From NCBI GenBank assembly GCA_020630835.1, contig JAHDIL010000060.1:1-8405 (forward strand): DNA of 8,405 nt. The letters run 5' to 3'. A program made the position numbers and the translations under genes. This DNA comes from Verrucomicrobiota bacterium (GTDB lineage Bacteria; Verrucomicrobiota; Verrucomicrobiia; Verrucomicrobiales; DEV007). The notes under the pieces were generated by a model that was not told the DNA's origin, did no database searches, and worked only from the letters and a program-made list of their open reading frames with translations. Within the stretch, counting starts at the first letter, position 1. Every line of letters begins with the position of its first letter. Shown here piece by piece: positions 1 to 5,890 of this stretch.

Positions 1-156
1 GAGGTCTTCATTGCGGAGGGAACTATCTTCGAAAGGGGGGTCGAGATCATATCCTCAATCCTAATCGACCGGAGACTCGCCGCGGATAGCGAATCGCAAT
101 CCGACGCTGAGCTCTTAATCAGACCTGACACAGAGGCTACGGATTCAGGCGAATGA
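1..156 (+). CDS. 3' end of an unidentified protein (possibly patatin-like)
   Basis: Frame 1 stays open from the window edge for 51 codons and stops with TGA at 154-156. The product looks protein-like: a mixed hydrophobic stretch (FERGVEIISSILIDRRLA), then an acidic tail containing AELLIRPDTEATDSGE. The arrangement of a helix, an R-L-A turn and an x-L-I-R-P-D strand faintly resembles the C-terminal end of NTE/RssA-type patatin phospholipases, where a D-V-x-I-x-P-D strand is common. That family call is a guess from memory. The frame overlaps the 3' end of pdxH tail to tail by 20 bases, which is unusual but has a smaller parallel at 5883-5890. A 51-codon open frame can also arise by chance, so the coding call itself is uncertain. 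Confidence 0.4.
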   Translation, partial: EVFIAEGTIFERGVEIISSILIDRRLAADSESQSDAELLIRPDTEATDSGE

Positions 157-799
157 TCTCCCAATCGCCGCCCTCTTCCGGCCTATAGATGAAACGGTCA
201 TGCTTCCGCCCCGGTCCGCCCTGCCAGAATTCGAAGCTGGTCGGTTTCACGCGATACCCGCCCCAGAATTCAGGTAGAGGCACGCAATCGTCAGCACCTG
301 TATCAGGAAAGCGCGCCTCAGCCTCAGCGGCTTGGGCTAGGAGGGCTTCACGACTCTCGATTTCCTGACTCTGTCGCGACGCCCAGGCACCAATGCGGCT
401 TGCGTAAGGGCGGGAAAAAAAATAGCTCTCCGACTCCTCCTGGCTAACTTTTTCCACCACGCCTCTGATGTGGACCTGCCGTTCGAGCTCTTTCCAGAGA
501 AATAGCAGCCCGACCTGTGGCTGAGTTGCCATTTCCTGGCCTTTCCGGCTTTCGTAATTGGTGTAAAAGGTGAAACCACCCTGAGACTGGTCTTTCAACA
601 AGACGGTTCGCGCTGTGGGACCGCCATCAGCGCCAACTGTTGCTAAGGTCATGGCTGTCGGCTCAGGTAGGCCGCTATCGATCGCATCCTGCAGCCAGAC
701 GGCGAACTGCTCATGGGGAGATGGGTTCAGATCGCTACGACCAAGGCTGTCTCGCTGATAATCGTGCCGAATGGAGTCAATGGAGGTGTGCTGGCTCAT
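137..799 (-). CDS. pdxH: Pyridoxamine/pyridoxine 5'-phosphate oxidase
   Basis: This FMN enzyme oxidises pyridoxamine 5'-phosphate or pyridoxine 5'-phosphate to pyridoxal 5'-phosphate, the last step of B6 synthesis and salvage, in the cytoplasm as a dimer. The 220-residue length is normal for the family. Visible hallmarks in order are ARTVLLKD (FMN-binding strand), a YTNYESRKGQEM segment (phosphate/FMN contact), RQVHIRGVVE, YFFSRPYASRIGAWASRQS, and the C-terminal PLPEFWGGYRVKP, FEFWQGG and RKHDRFIY blocks ending in IIRLNP. The usual R-L-H-D-R is R-K-H-D-R here, a minor change. The first 25 residues form the typical poorly conserved lead (IRHDYQRDSLGRSDL). The ATG at 799 matches the family N-terminus. 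No Shine-Dalgarno sequence precedes it; a TATAGT box ends 5 bases before the ATG. It diverges from the AraC-type gene and shows no sign of transfer. Confidence 0.97.
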   Translation of the reverse strand: MSQHTSIDSIRHDYQRDSLGRSDLNPSPHEQFAVWLQDAIDSGLPEPTAMTLATVGADGGPTARTVLLKDQSQGGFTFYTNYESRKGQEMATQPQVGLLFLWKELERQVHIRGVVEKVSQEESESYFFSRPYASRIGAWASRQSQEIESREALLAQAAEAEARFPDTGADDCVPLPEFWGGYRVKPTSFEFWQGGPGRKHDRFIYRPEEGGDWEIIRLNP

Positions 800-804
800 G
801 GCAG

Positions 805-831
805 ACTATACGCGCCAAGAGCAGAAAACAA
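805..831 (-). promoter_or_regulatory. Candidate pdxH promoter, possibly giving a leaderless mRNA
   Basis: On the minus strand TTGTTT (831-826) and TATAGT (810-805) are separated by 15 bases, short of the usual 17. TATAGT matches the sigma-70 -10 consensus at 5 of 6 positions. The pdxH ATG begins only 5 bases after it, so transcription from this box would start at or very near the ATG. No Shine-Dalgarno sequence is present, which fits a leaderless message. This was read by eye with no experimental support. Confidence 0.35.
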
Positions 832-899
832 TACCTCAGAAAGCTGATGACCAAGCTTGTTGCAGTTTACTATTTTCTGGGTTTGGATGCGCCAAGTCC

Positions 900-1804
900 A
901 TGGGCATTTTTACGAGCAAGCGCGGCCTACGCGCGAACCGGATCGAGCGAGTCGGCGGGTGGCCTATCCAGATCACTCAGTTCTCGCTAGTGAAGGACCA
1001 CGAATTTCGCGCGGTGCGGTTTCCTGAAATCTATCTTGTGCAGCAAGGGCATTTTCTTTATGCCTCGGATACGACGGAGTCCGCCCTGCGAGAGCGCTCA
1101 GCCATTCTTGTGCATCCAGGAGAAACGCACCACATCCGACGACCGGAAAATGTGAAACTGCTGCGCGTGCGTTTCATGCCTGAGTTTCTCACTCCTGACT
1201 ATTCGCTAACGGTAGGAGCGGATGCCGTGCTCTCACTATTCCTCGATCAAAGCTGGTTCCGTGTGCCAAGAAGAGACCGGACACATCTTTTCTCCGTGAG
1301 GAAGTCGCGATACCCTACCTCAAACAGCGCCTTCTAGACCCTGGGCACAACCGGGCGGTCCTGCGCGTAGCTTTGCTCAAAGTGCTGCAACTTTTCGCTG
1401 ATGAGTTTTTTGCTTTCTGGCGGGAAAAAGAGGGTATGCGCACCTCAGAGGGCGTTCGTAGGATTCTGGATAGAGTAGAATTGGCCATGAGACGTGGTGA
1501 GCGGTTCCATCCTGATCAACTGGACTGGGCAAGCTCTGACCAAGCGCAGGCCGAGGCTGACTTCCAACGCGAGGTCGGCTTGGAAATCGGCGCCTACGCA
1601 AAACGCCGGCGCGCTTTCCACGTGGCTAGCCGATTACTACAGGGAGAGACAAACATTAATGAAATCGCCACTGTTATGGGCTATTTTAATGTTGAGTTCT
1701 TGGAAGAAGATTTCTCAGAGATATTCGAAATCAACACTGATGAATACCGAGAACAGTTTGTCGATCCCGATCAAGCCGTGGTCAAATGGGAGCCCGAGGC
1801 ATGA
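900..1804 (+). pseudogene. AraC-type transcriptional regulator, split by a single-base frameshift
   Basis: Two adjoining frames make one AraC-family protein. The first (ATG at 900) encodes a cupin-like sensor domain (PEIYLVQQGHFLYA, then SAILVHPGETHHIRRPEN) and stops at 1335-1337. The second continues with REEVAIPYLKQRLLD and ends in the C-terminal double helix-turn-helix (EVGLEIGAYAKRRRAFHVAS, NINEIATVMGYFNVEFLEED, DEYREQF). Restoring one T in the TTTT run at 1288-1291 joins them into about 301 residues, the normal family length, with the break near residue 131. In-frame stops confine the shift to 1198-1335. The frame is also open from ATG 771, but that start lies inside pdxH, so 900 is preferred. 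Everything downstream of the break is intact, so the mutation is recent or is a sequencing error. If functional it probably controls the coupled permease gene. The second DNA-binding helix is unusually acidic (EFLEEDFSE). Confidence 0.78.
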
Positions 1805-2985
1805 TCGCTCTCTCGCGGCAGTTTTTCCTGGCCTTTGCCGTGGTCGGGTCAGTCACCCCTCTGATCACCGTTTTTCTCAAAGCTGAAGCTGGTTTTTCTT
1901 TTCTCCAGATCGGCTTGTCGATGACGCTGATTAATTTGCCCATGCTCATCTCCCCAGGGTTGATAACCCTACTGGCAGACCGCCAAGTCGACTCGAGGAA
2001 AATCCTGCGCACATCCTTCGCCATCTGCACGGCGGTATTTTTGGGTATGTATTTTACTCAGGATACGGCGCTCATACTCACGCTATTCGTCTTTTACGGG
2101 CTCGCCTTTGTCGCCATGCTGCCGCTCCAAGATGGCTATTATTTTTCGCTAGCAGAAGATCTGAAGAACGCAGGCAAGGAACCGTTAGTTTATCCGACAG
2201 TCCGCGTCTGGGGCACCATTGGTTTCATCGTGCCCAGCCTCATCCTCTACTACCCGCTAAAGGAGGGAGCCTCTCTAAACAGCATTATGCTATGTGCCGT
2301 AGGTTTCGCGCTCTTGAGCCTAGTCAACACCTTCACCCTGCCGCGCATTTCGCCACGTCCCGAGCTGAACGGTGCGCTACCGAGTAGAAAAGCGCTAGAA
2401 GCACTCTGGGGACAAGCCAACGTCCGCTGGCTCTGTATCGCTCTGATGATCGCTTATCTGGCGTCATCAGCCTACTATGGTTTCATAGCAAACTATATGG
2501 TCGATGTCATCGGGGTAGCGGAGGGGCTCGTGGGACCGATCATGTGTATTGGGGTGGCTATCGAAATTGCCTTTACCATCTGGATGCCGAAGCTGCAGGC
2601 TCGCATAGGGCTGCGGGGGATACTGATCGCCGGCCTCGCCTGCATGAGCCTGCGGATGGGATTGTTGGCCGTCTGTCCCAATATATGGACGGCTTTGCTG
2701 ACCCAAGCTTGCCATGGCCTGGAGGTGCTGGCTCTGTTTGTGGTGCCGGTAATGTTTATCAACCGACTGGCCGGAAAGGAATTCCGCAATTCCATTCAGG
2801 GCATGTTTATCATGACGGTTTCAGGCTCCTCACGAGTCGTAGCAGGAGCGCTAGCAGGGCTAGTGGTATCCCGATTCGGCCTGCAGTCCTTTTTGGTTTA
2901 TGGGACAGTGCTAGCGTTTATAGCCATGATGATCGTCGTGCTACGTTTTGATCGGATACCGAAGCAGGAAGAAGCAGCGCCGTAA
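1801..2985 (+). CDS. Major facilitator superfamily permease (MFS_1-like / nucleoside-symporter-like)
   Basis: A cytoplasmic-membrane secondary transporter of 394 residues with about 12 hydrophobic segments, the standard MFS size. The loop after the second segment, LLADRQVDSRKIL, is a variant of MFS motif A. YPTVRVWGTIGFIVP, before the fifth segment, is characteristic of the group holding HcaT (phenylpropionate), NupG/XapB (nucleosides) and LacY-like permeases. A basic, polar central loop (about residues 180-200) separates the halves. The C-terminal half has the matching QACHGLEVLALFVVP and RNSIQGMFIM segments. The substrate cannot be read from sequence; a small organic molecule, nucleoside or sugar imported with protons is the family expectation. 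The ATG at 1801 overlaps the regulator's TGA (ATGA) and has GGGAG 8 bases upstream. An in-frame ATG at 1786 is an alternative start. Translational coupling implies the AraC-type protein is its regulator. Confidence 0.9.
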   Translation: MIALSRQFFLAFAVVGSVTPLITVFLKAEAGFSFLQIGLSMTLINLPMLISPGLITLLADRQVDSRKILRTSFAICTAVFLGMYFTQDTALILTLFVFYGLAFVAMLPLQDGYYFSLAEDLKNAGKEPLVYPTVRVWGTIGFIVPSLILYYPLKEGASLNSIMLCAVGFALLSLVNTFTLPRISPRPELNGALPSRKALEALWGQANVRWLCIALMIAYLASSAYYGFIANYMVDVIGVAEGLVGPIMCIGVAIEIAFTIWMPKLQARIGLRGILIAGLACMSLRMGLLAVCPNIWTALLTQACHGLEVLALFVVPVMFINRLAGKEFRNSIQGMFIMTVSGSSRVVAGALAGLVVSRFGLQSFLVYGTVLAFIAMMIVVLRFDRIPKQEEAAP

Positions 2986-3007
2986 TTTCGTTAGGCTTCC
3001 TGAGCAT

Positions 3008-3028
3008 AGCCTTCGCCACGCCGAAGCT
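3008..3028. terminator. Hairpin between convergent genes, possible bidirectional terminator
   Basis: AGC-C-TTCG / CGAA-GCT can fold into a 7-bp stem with one bulged C and a 6-base loop. It lies in the 47-base gap between the permease stop and the stop of the convergent propeller gene. No T tract follows on either strand, so intrinsic termination would be weak at best. Position is the main argument. Confidence 0.33.
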
Positions 3029-3032
3029 CCGT

Positions 3033-4370
3033 CTACTCTGCTAAATTGACGCGAATCAGCTCTTTATCGTTTCTCAGGAACGCTGACTGCTCCGCAAATG
3101 CAGGTGCTGCCCAGACAACGGGACGACCAAAGGCCTCGTTAGTTTGCTCCTGAAGCCTGACACGACTGATTTCTCGGTAACCCTCTGCCGTAAGATCGGC
3201 AATAATGAGGTGACCGGTTTCCGCATATAGATAGAAGAGCCCGCTCGGCTTATGCAGCGTCATAAAGGCAGTCCCATGCCTGGCTCTGCGCTCGGGCTTC
3301 TCCACATTTAATGTGGGAACCGTCGATGCCCATAGTCGCTGACCATCCTCTAGTCTCGCTGCCATCATCGCCCCGGTGTCCACGTCGCAACCATAGATAA
3401 TACCATCCTTGATGATTGGTTTGACGTTGGCGGTAAAGACAGCCTCCTTTGGCTTGGCACGCCATTTAATCTCGGCGGCGGGCTCAGATTCGCTCAACTC
3501 GATAAGTGCGCCGACTTTACCAATGCCACTGGCGAAAACGAAGTTCCCCACCTTGCTCGGCGGGGATATAGACATGCCATAATTCGGCTTCAGGGGGACT
3601 GTCCAGTAGGTTTCTCCCGTCTTAGGATTTAGGGCGTTAAGTGCCTGAGGATGCCAGATCAACAGCTGCTGCGCACCACCGGCCTCAATCAACGTGGGAG
3701 GGCAATAACCAATCCCTACAGAAGACAGAGCGCGCCATTTTTCGGCGCCCGTATCTTTATCAAACGCTACAGCCACGGAGCCCTCTCCACCCACCAGGGC
3801 ATAGAGCGTGTCTCCAGCGATAAGCGGATGCATGGAAAACCCCCAAATGGGAGATTCCTTTATGTCGTATGCCTCCATCCAGTTTTGCTCCCAAAGCACC
3901 TCACCAGTTTCTGCCTTCAAACAAGTGAAGCGCCCCTCAGCGCCCAGCATGTAGAGCTTTCCGTCAGCATACGTGGGCGTGCTGCGTGGCCCCCCTGGGT
4001 ATGACAGATTGTAAGGCTGCGTGTAGCTGTAGGCCCAAAGTTCCTCCCCAGTTTTCACATCGAAGGCCCTGACGCGCTCTTGGCCCTCTAACGGCGTGCG
4101 ACTGCTCGGATTGTTGCTAAGCTCCCCTTTGGTTACCACATAGTCGCTGAGAAAGACACGCCCATCCGCTACCGCAGGGCCACTGTAGCCATAACCTACA
4201 TCCACGCGCCAAAGCACCTCTGGCCCCTGCTCGGGGAATGCGGTAAGGATCGATTCCTCAGACCATGTCCCGTCGCGGTCCGGCCCGAGATATTGTGGCC
4301 AGTCAGCCCCCAGAGCGCAGGGAAGAAGAGCCGCAAGCCAACACACAACAGAGAGGGACAATCTTGTCAT
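3033..4370 (-). CDS. Secreted PQQ-like beta-propeller protein 1
   Basis: An exported protein of about 445 residues. MTRLSLSVVCWLAALLPCALGA is a typical signal peptide, with cleavage expected near residues 21-22. There is no lipobox (LLPC has P before C). The mature protein begins DWPQYLGPDRDG, the WPxxxGP opening common in PVC-group propeller proteins. Blade motifs of the [TD]-G-x-x-x-W type recur: KTGEELWAY, ETGEVLWEQ, DTGAEKWRA, KTGETYWTV and EDGQRLWAS, interspersed with DGxxY/xF strands. This is the PQQ_2/BamB-like fold of 6-8 blades. Such proteins usually do not bind PQQ, and the quinoprotein dehydrogenase residues are not apparent, so no enzymatic role is claimed. The TTG at 4388 extends the frame by 6 codons, but the ATG at 4370 gives the better signal peptide. 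No Shine-Dalgarno is visible. It diverges from the Gfo-like gene and is paralogous to propeller 2. Confidence 0.9.
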   Translation of the reverse strand: MTRLSLSVVCWLAALLPCALGADWPQYLGPDRDGTWSEESILTAFPEQGPEVLWRVDVGYGYSGPAVADGRVFLSDYVVTKGELSNNPSSRTPLEGQERVRAFDVKTGEELWAYSYTQPYNLSYPGGPRSTPTYADGKLYMLGAEGRFTCLKAETGEVLWEQNWMEAYDIKESPIWGFSMHPLIAGDTLYALVGGEGSVAVAFDKDTGAEKWRALSSVGIGYCPPTLIEAGGAQQLLIWHPQALNALNPKTGETYWTVPLKPNYGMSISPPSKVGNFVFASGIGKVGALIELSESEPAAEIKWRAKPKEAVFTANVKPIIKDGIIYGCDVDTGAMMAARLEDGQRLWASTVPTLNVEKPERRARHGTAFMTLHKPSGLFYLYAETGHLIIADLTAEGYREISRVRLQEQTNEAFGRPVVWAAPAFAEQSAFLRNDKELIRVNLAE

Positions 4371-4414
4371 ACTGAACGTTACGCTCAAGTCCGCGATCGG
4401 CTATCGAAATCTTA

Positions 4415-4443
4415 CTCCTACCGCCTCATCTATGTGCTAGGAG
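4415..4443. repeat. Inverted repeat CTCCTA / TAGGAG in the divergent promoter region
   Basis: CTCCTA (4415-4420) and TAGGAG (4438-4443) are perfect 6-base inverted arms 17 bases apart. A further TA pair can form if one C is bulged. It lies between the starts of propeller gene 1 and the Gfo-like gene, where a dimeric regulator could bind. A 6-base match over this distance can occur by chance. Confidence 0.25.
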
Positions 4444-4460
4444 CTAAGCGACGCTCTGTC

Positions 4461-4475
4461 AGAAAGTTGCTTTCT
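4461..4475. promoter_or_regulatory. Short palindrome AGAAAG-TTG-CTTTCT, candidate operator
   Basis: A perfect 6+3+6 palindrome centred at 4468 in the divergent region upstream of the Gfo-like gene. It overlaps the TTGCTT (4467-4472) that could serve as a -35 element for that gene, so a bound repressor would block the promoter. As RNA it would be a small hairpin with a 3-base loop. No regulator is assigned. Confidence 0.35.
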
Positions 4476-4494
4476 AACTGATTTTCGTTAAGAT
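4467..4494 (+). promoter_or_regulatory. Candidate promoter of the Gfo-like gene, near-leaderless
   Basis: TTGCTT (4467-4472) and TAAGAT (4489-4494) are 16 bases apart. The -35 matches consensus weakly (3 of 6) and the -10 moderately (4 of 6). The ATG at 4502 begins 7 bases after the -10 box, so transcription would start almost at the start codon. No Shine-Dalgarno is present. Confidence 0.27.
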
Positions 4495-4501
4495 CTGTTA
4501 A

Positions 4502-5890
4502 ATGAGCGATTCAGAAATAGATTCTTCCAAGGAAGATCAGCCGCTATACGCCAGCGCCGGGATGGCCGCATCTGGTCTTTTCAAACCTGTCCGCCGAATG
4601 GCGACAAGTCGCAGCGAAGCGGCGTCGGAGGAGGAGGAAGAGAAACCTGCAAAGAGTGAGCCCGCGCAGAACTCGTCCTCGATTCAAGCCGACGAGCCAA
4701 GCTCAGATGAGTCGCTAGAACAAAGCTCAGGGCCTGCGCCTGAAGAGCCCGCTCCTGAACCTGAATACAACGGTATACGGGTTGCCATATTCACTGATGC
4801 GACGGCTGATTCCGAACTCGAAAAAGTCTTTCAACGTCTTGAGGGCACTCGTATCGATGCGGTGCAGGCAGAGGATGAAGAGCTAGCAAATCAGGCTCAG
4901 GTGCGAAGCGGAGCGCGCAAGCTATACACCGACAGTGAAACTCTTTTCAAAAATGAAAACATCCGCGTCAGCATTGTTTCCTGCGGCGCCATAGCAACTC
5001 GTGAAAAGGCTTTGATGGAGGCCGTCACGAATGGCTCTCATGTTCTTGCCGCTTTGCCGATCGCTTCCAACTTGAAGGTATCTGGCAAGTTGCTCGCAAA
5101 GATGCGGACTGCCAAGAAGTGCATACTCCCGATCCTCCCTCTACGCCACCACCCTGATGTGCAGGCGTTTCGAGAGCGATACAAGAGTCTCGTCGGAGAA
5201 ATCATCGAGATTGCCATCGAGGGTGAGCAGGGACCCAGGGCTGGGGGCGAAGACCTGCTCATCCATGGGCTTCACGGGCTCGACCTCATCCGTTGGTTCG
5301 GGGGAGATCCTGAATACTGCGACGCGCAGATCATAGAAAAAGGCGCCCCCCCGCTCTCTGACGAGGCTCGGCTAGGGGGAATCGAGGGCAATTTAGGCCC
5401 AGTGGTAGGTGAATGCATCCGCGCCCAATTTGTCCTGGGCAGCGGGATAATGGCTTCTTTCTCCTCAGATCACCGGCTTCCGGTGAATGCTACTGGGCCA
5501 TCTGCGCTAATTACAGGCACAAAGGCAAAGATGCTTATCCGCTGGTCAAAGGATGAGGTGAAGCTCTTCCTACTGCGCCCAGCCGAGGCTGTGGATGGAT
5601 TCCTTGAAAAAGCCATCCCATGGCCTCCACGGAAGGAAAACAACGAAATCAATGAGCGTCCGCTATCGCTCATAGTCGATGATTTCCTAAATATGATCGA
5701 ACAAGACGAGCCGGCCAACCTCCCGACCGAAAACGCCACAAAAGCCCTGGAAATGGCCCACAGTATTTGGCAGGCTGGCACCTCGACAAAACGCGCATTT
5801 TTCCCACTGGCGAATCCACTGCACCCGCTTCACCTAGCGAAAGAGGAAGAACAAATAGAGCCGAGTAATGAGGCTCCTGAACCTACTTAG
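4502..5890 (+). CDS. Gfo/Idh/MocA-like protein without visible catalytic motifs, acidic disordered N-terminus
   Basis: A 462-residue protein. Residues 1-90 are low-complexity and acidic (a run of five Glu near 44-48, then PAPEEPAPEPEY), predicted disordered; no signal peptide, so probably cytoplasmic. From residue 91 it follows the Gfo/Idh/MocA layout: a Rossmann-like half (GIRVAIFTDATADSELEKVF, then ENIRVSIVSCGAIATREKAL) and a C-terminal half with a partly conserved HGLHGLDLIRWFGGDPEY segment (His258, Asp261), then strands around FVLGSGIMASFSS and ALITGTKAKMLIRW. Family enzymes use a GxGxxG loop and an EKP lysine. Here the loop region reads IFTDATADS with no glycine, and the EKP site reads ALP (184-186), with leucine for lysine. 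NAD(P) binding and hydride transfer are therefore doubtful. It may be a regulatory or scaffold homologue. It diverges from propeller 1 and overlaps the end of propeller 2 by 8 bases. Confidence 0.85.
   Translation: MSDSEIDSSKEDQPLYASAGMAASGLFKPVRRMATSRSEAASEEEEEKPAKSEPAQNSSSIQADEPSSDESLEQSSGPAPEEPAPEPEYNGIRVAIFTDATADSELEKVFQRLEGTRIDAVQAEDEELANQAQVRSGARKLYTDSETLFKNENIRVSIVSCGAIATREKALMEAVTNGSHVLAALPIASNLKVSGKLLAKMRTAKKCILPILPLRHHPDVQAFRERYKSLVGEIIEIAIEGEQGPRAGGEDLLIHGLHGLDLIRWFGGDPEYCDAQIIEKGAPPLSDEARLGGIEGNLGPVVGECIRAQFVLGSGIMASFSSDHRLPVNATGPSALITGTKAKMLIRWSKDEVKLFLLRPAEAVDGFLEKAIPWPPRKENNEINERPLSLIVDDFLNMIEQDEPANLPTENATKALEMAHSIWQAGTSTKRAFFPLANPLHPLHLAKEEEQIEPSNEAPEPT

Noticed and set aside
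1..50. A minus-strand frame starting with ATG at base 50 (MISTPLSKIVPSAMKT), possible start of a gene downstream of pdxH.
   Set aside because: Only 16 codons are visible and the competing plus-strand frame is longer. A loose resemblance to an aminotransferase start is too little to support a call.
771..899. N-terminal extension of the AraC-type protein from ATG 771.
   Set aside because: It would overlap the start of pdxH and adds 43 residues of unrelated composition (many Cys and Gln); the ATG at 900 fits the family length better.
640..990. A plus-strand frame of 116 codons across the pdxH start and the divergent region.
   Set aside because: It is antisense to pdxH over about half its length, and its product looks like composition-driven arginine/serine-rich noise.
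1268..1292. Programmed -1 frameshifting at the AraC break (A-AGA-AGA or C-TTT-TC).
   Set aside because: Neither matches a canonical slippery heptamer, and no strong downstream pseudoknot or hairpin was seen. AGA-AGA pairs are associated with +1, not -1, slippage.
2467..2795. Overlapping minus-strand frames inside the permease gene.
   Set aside because: Shadows of the permease coding sequence; the products lack recognisable domains.
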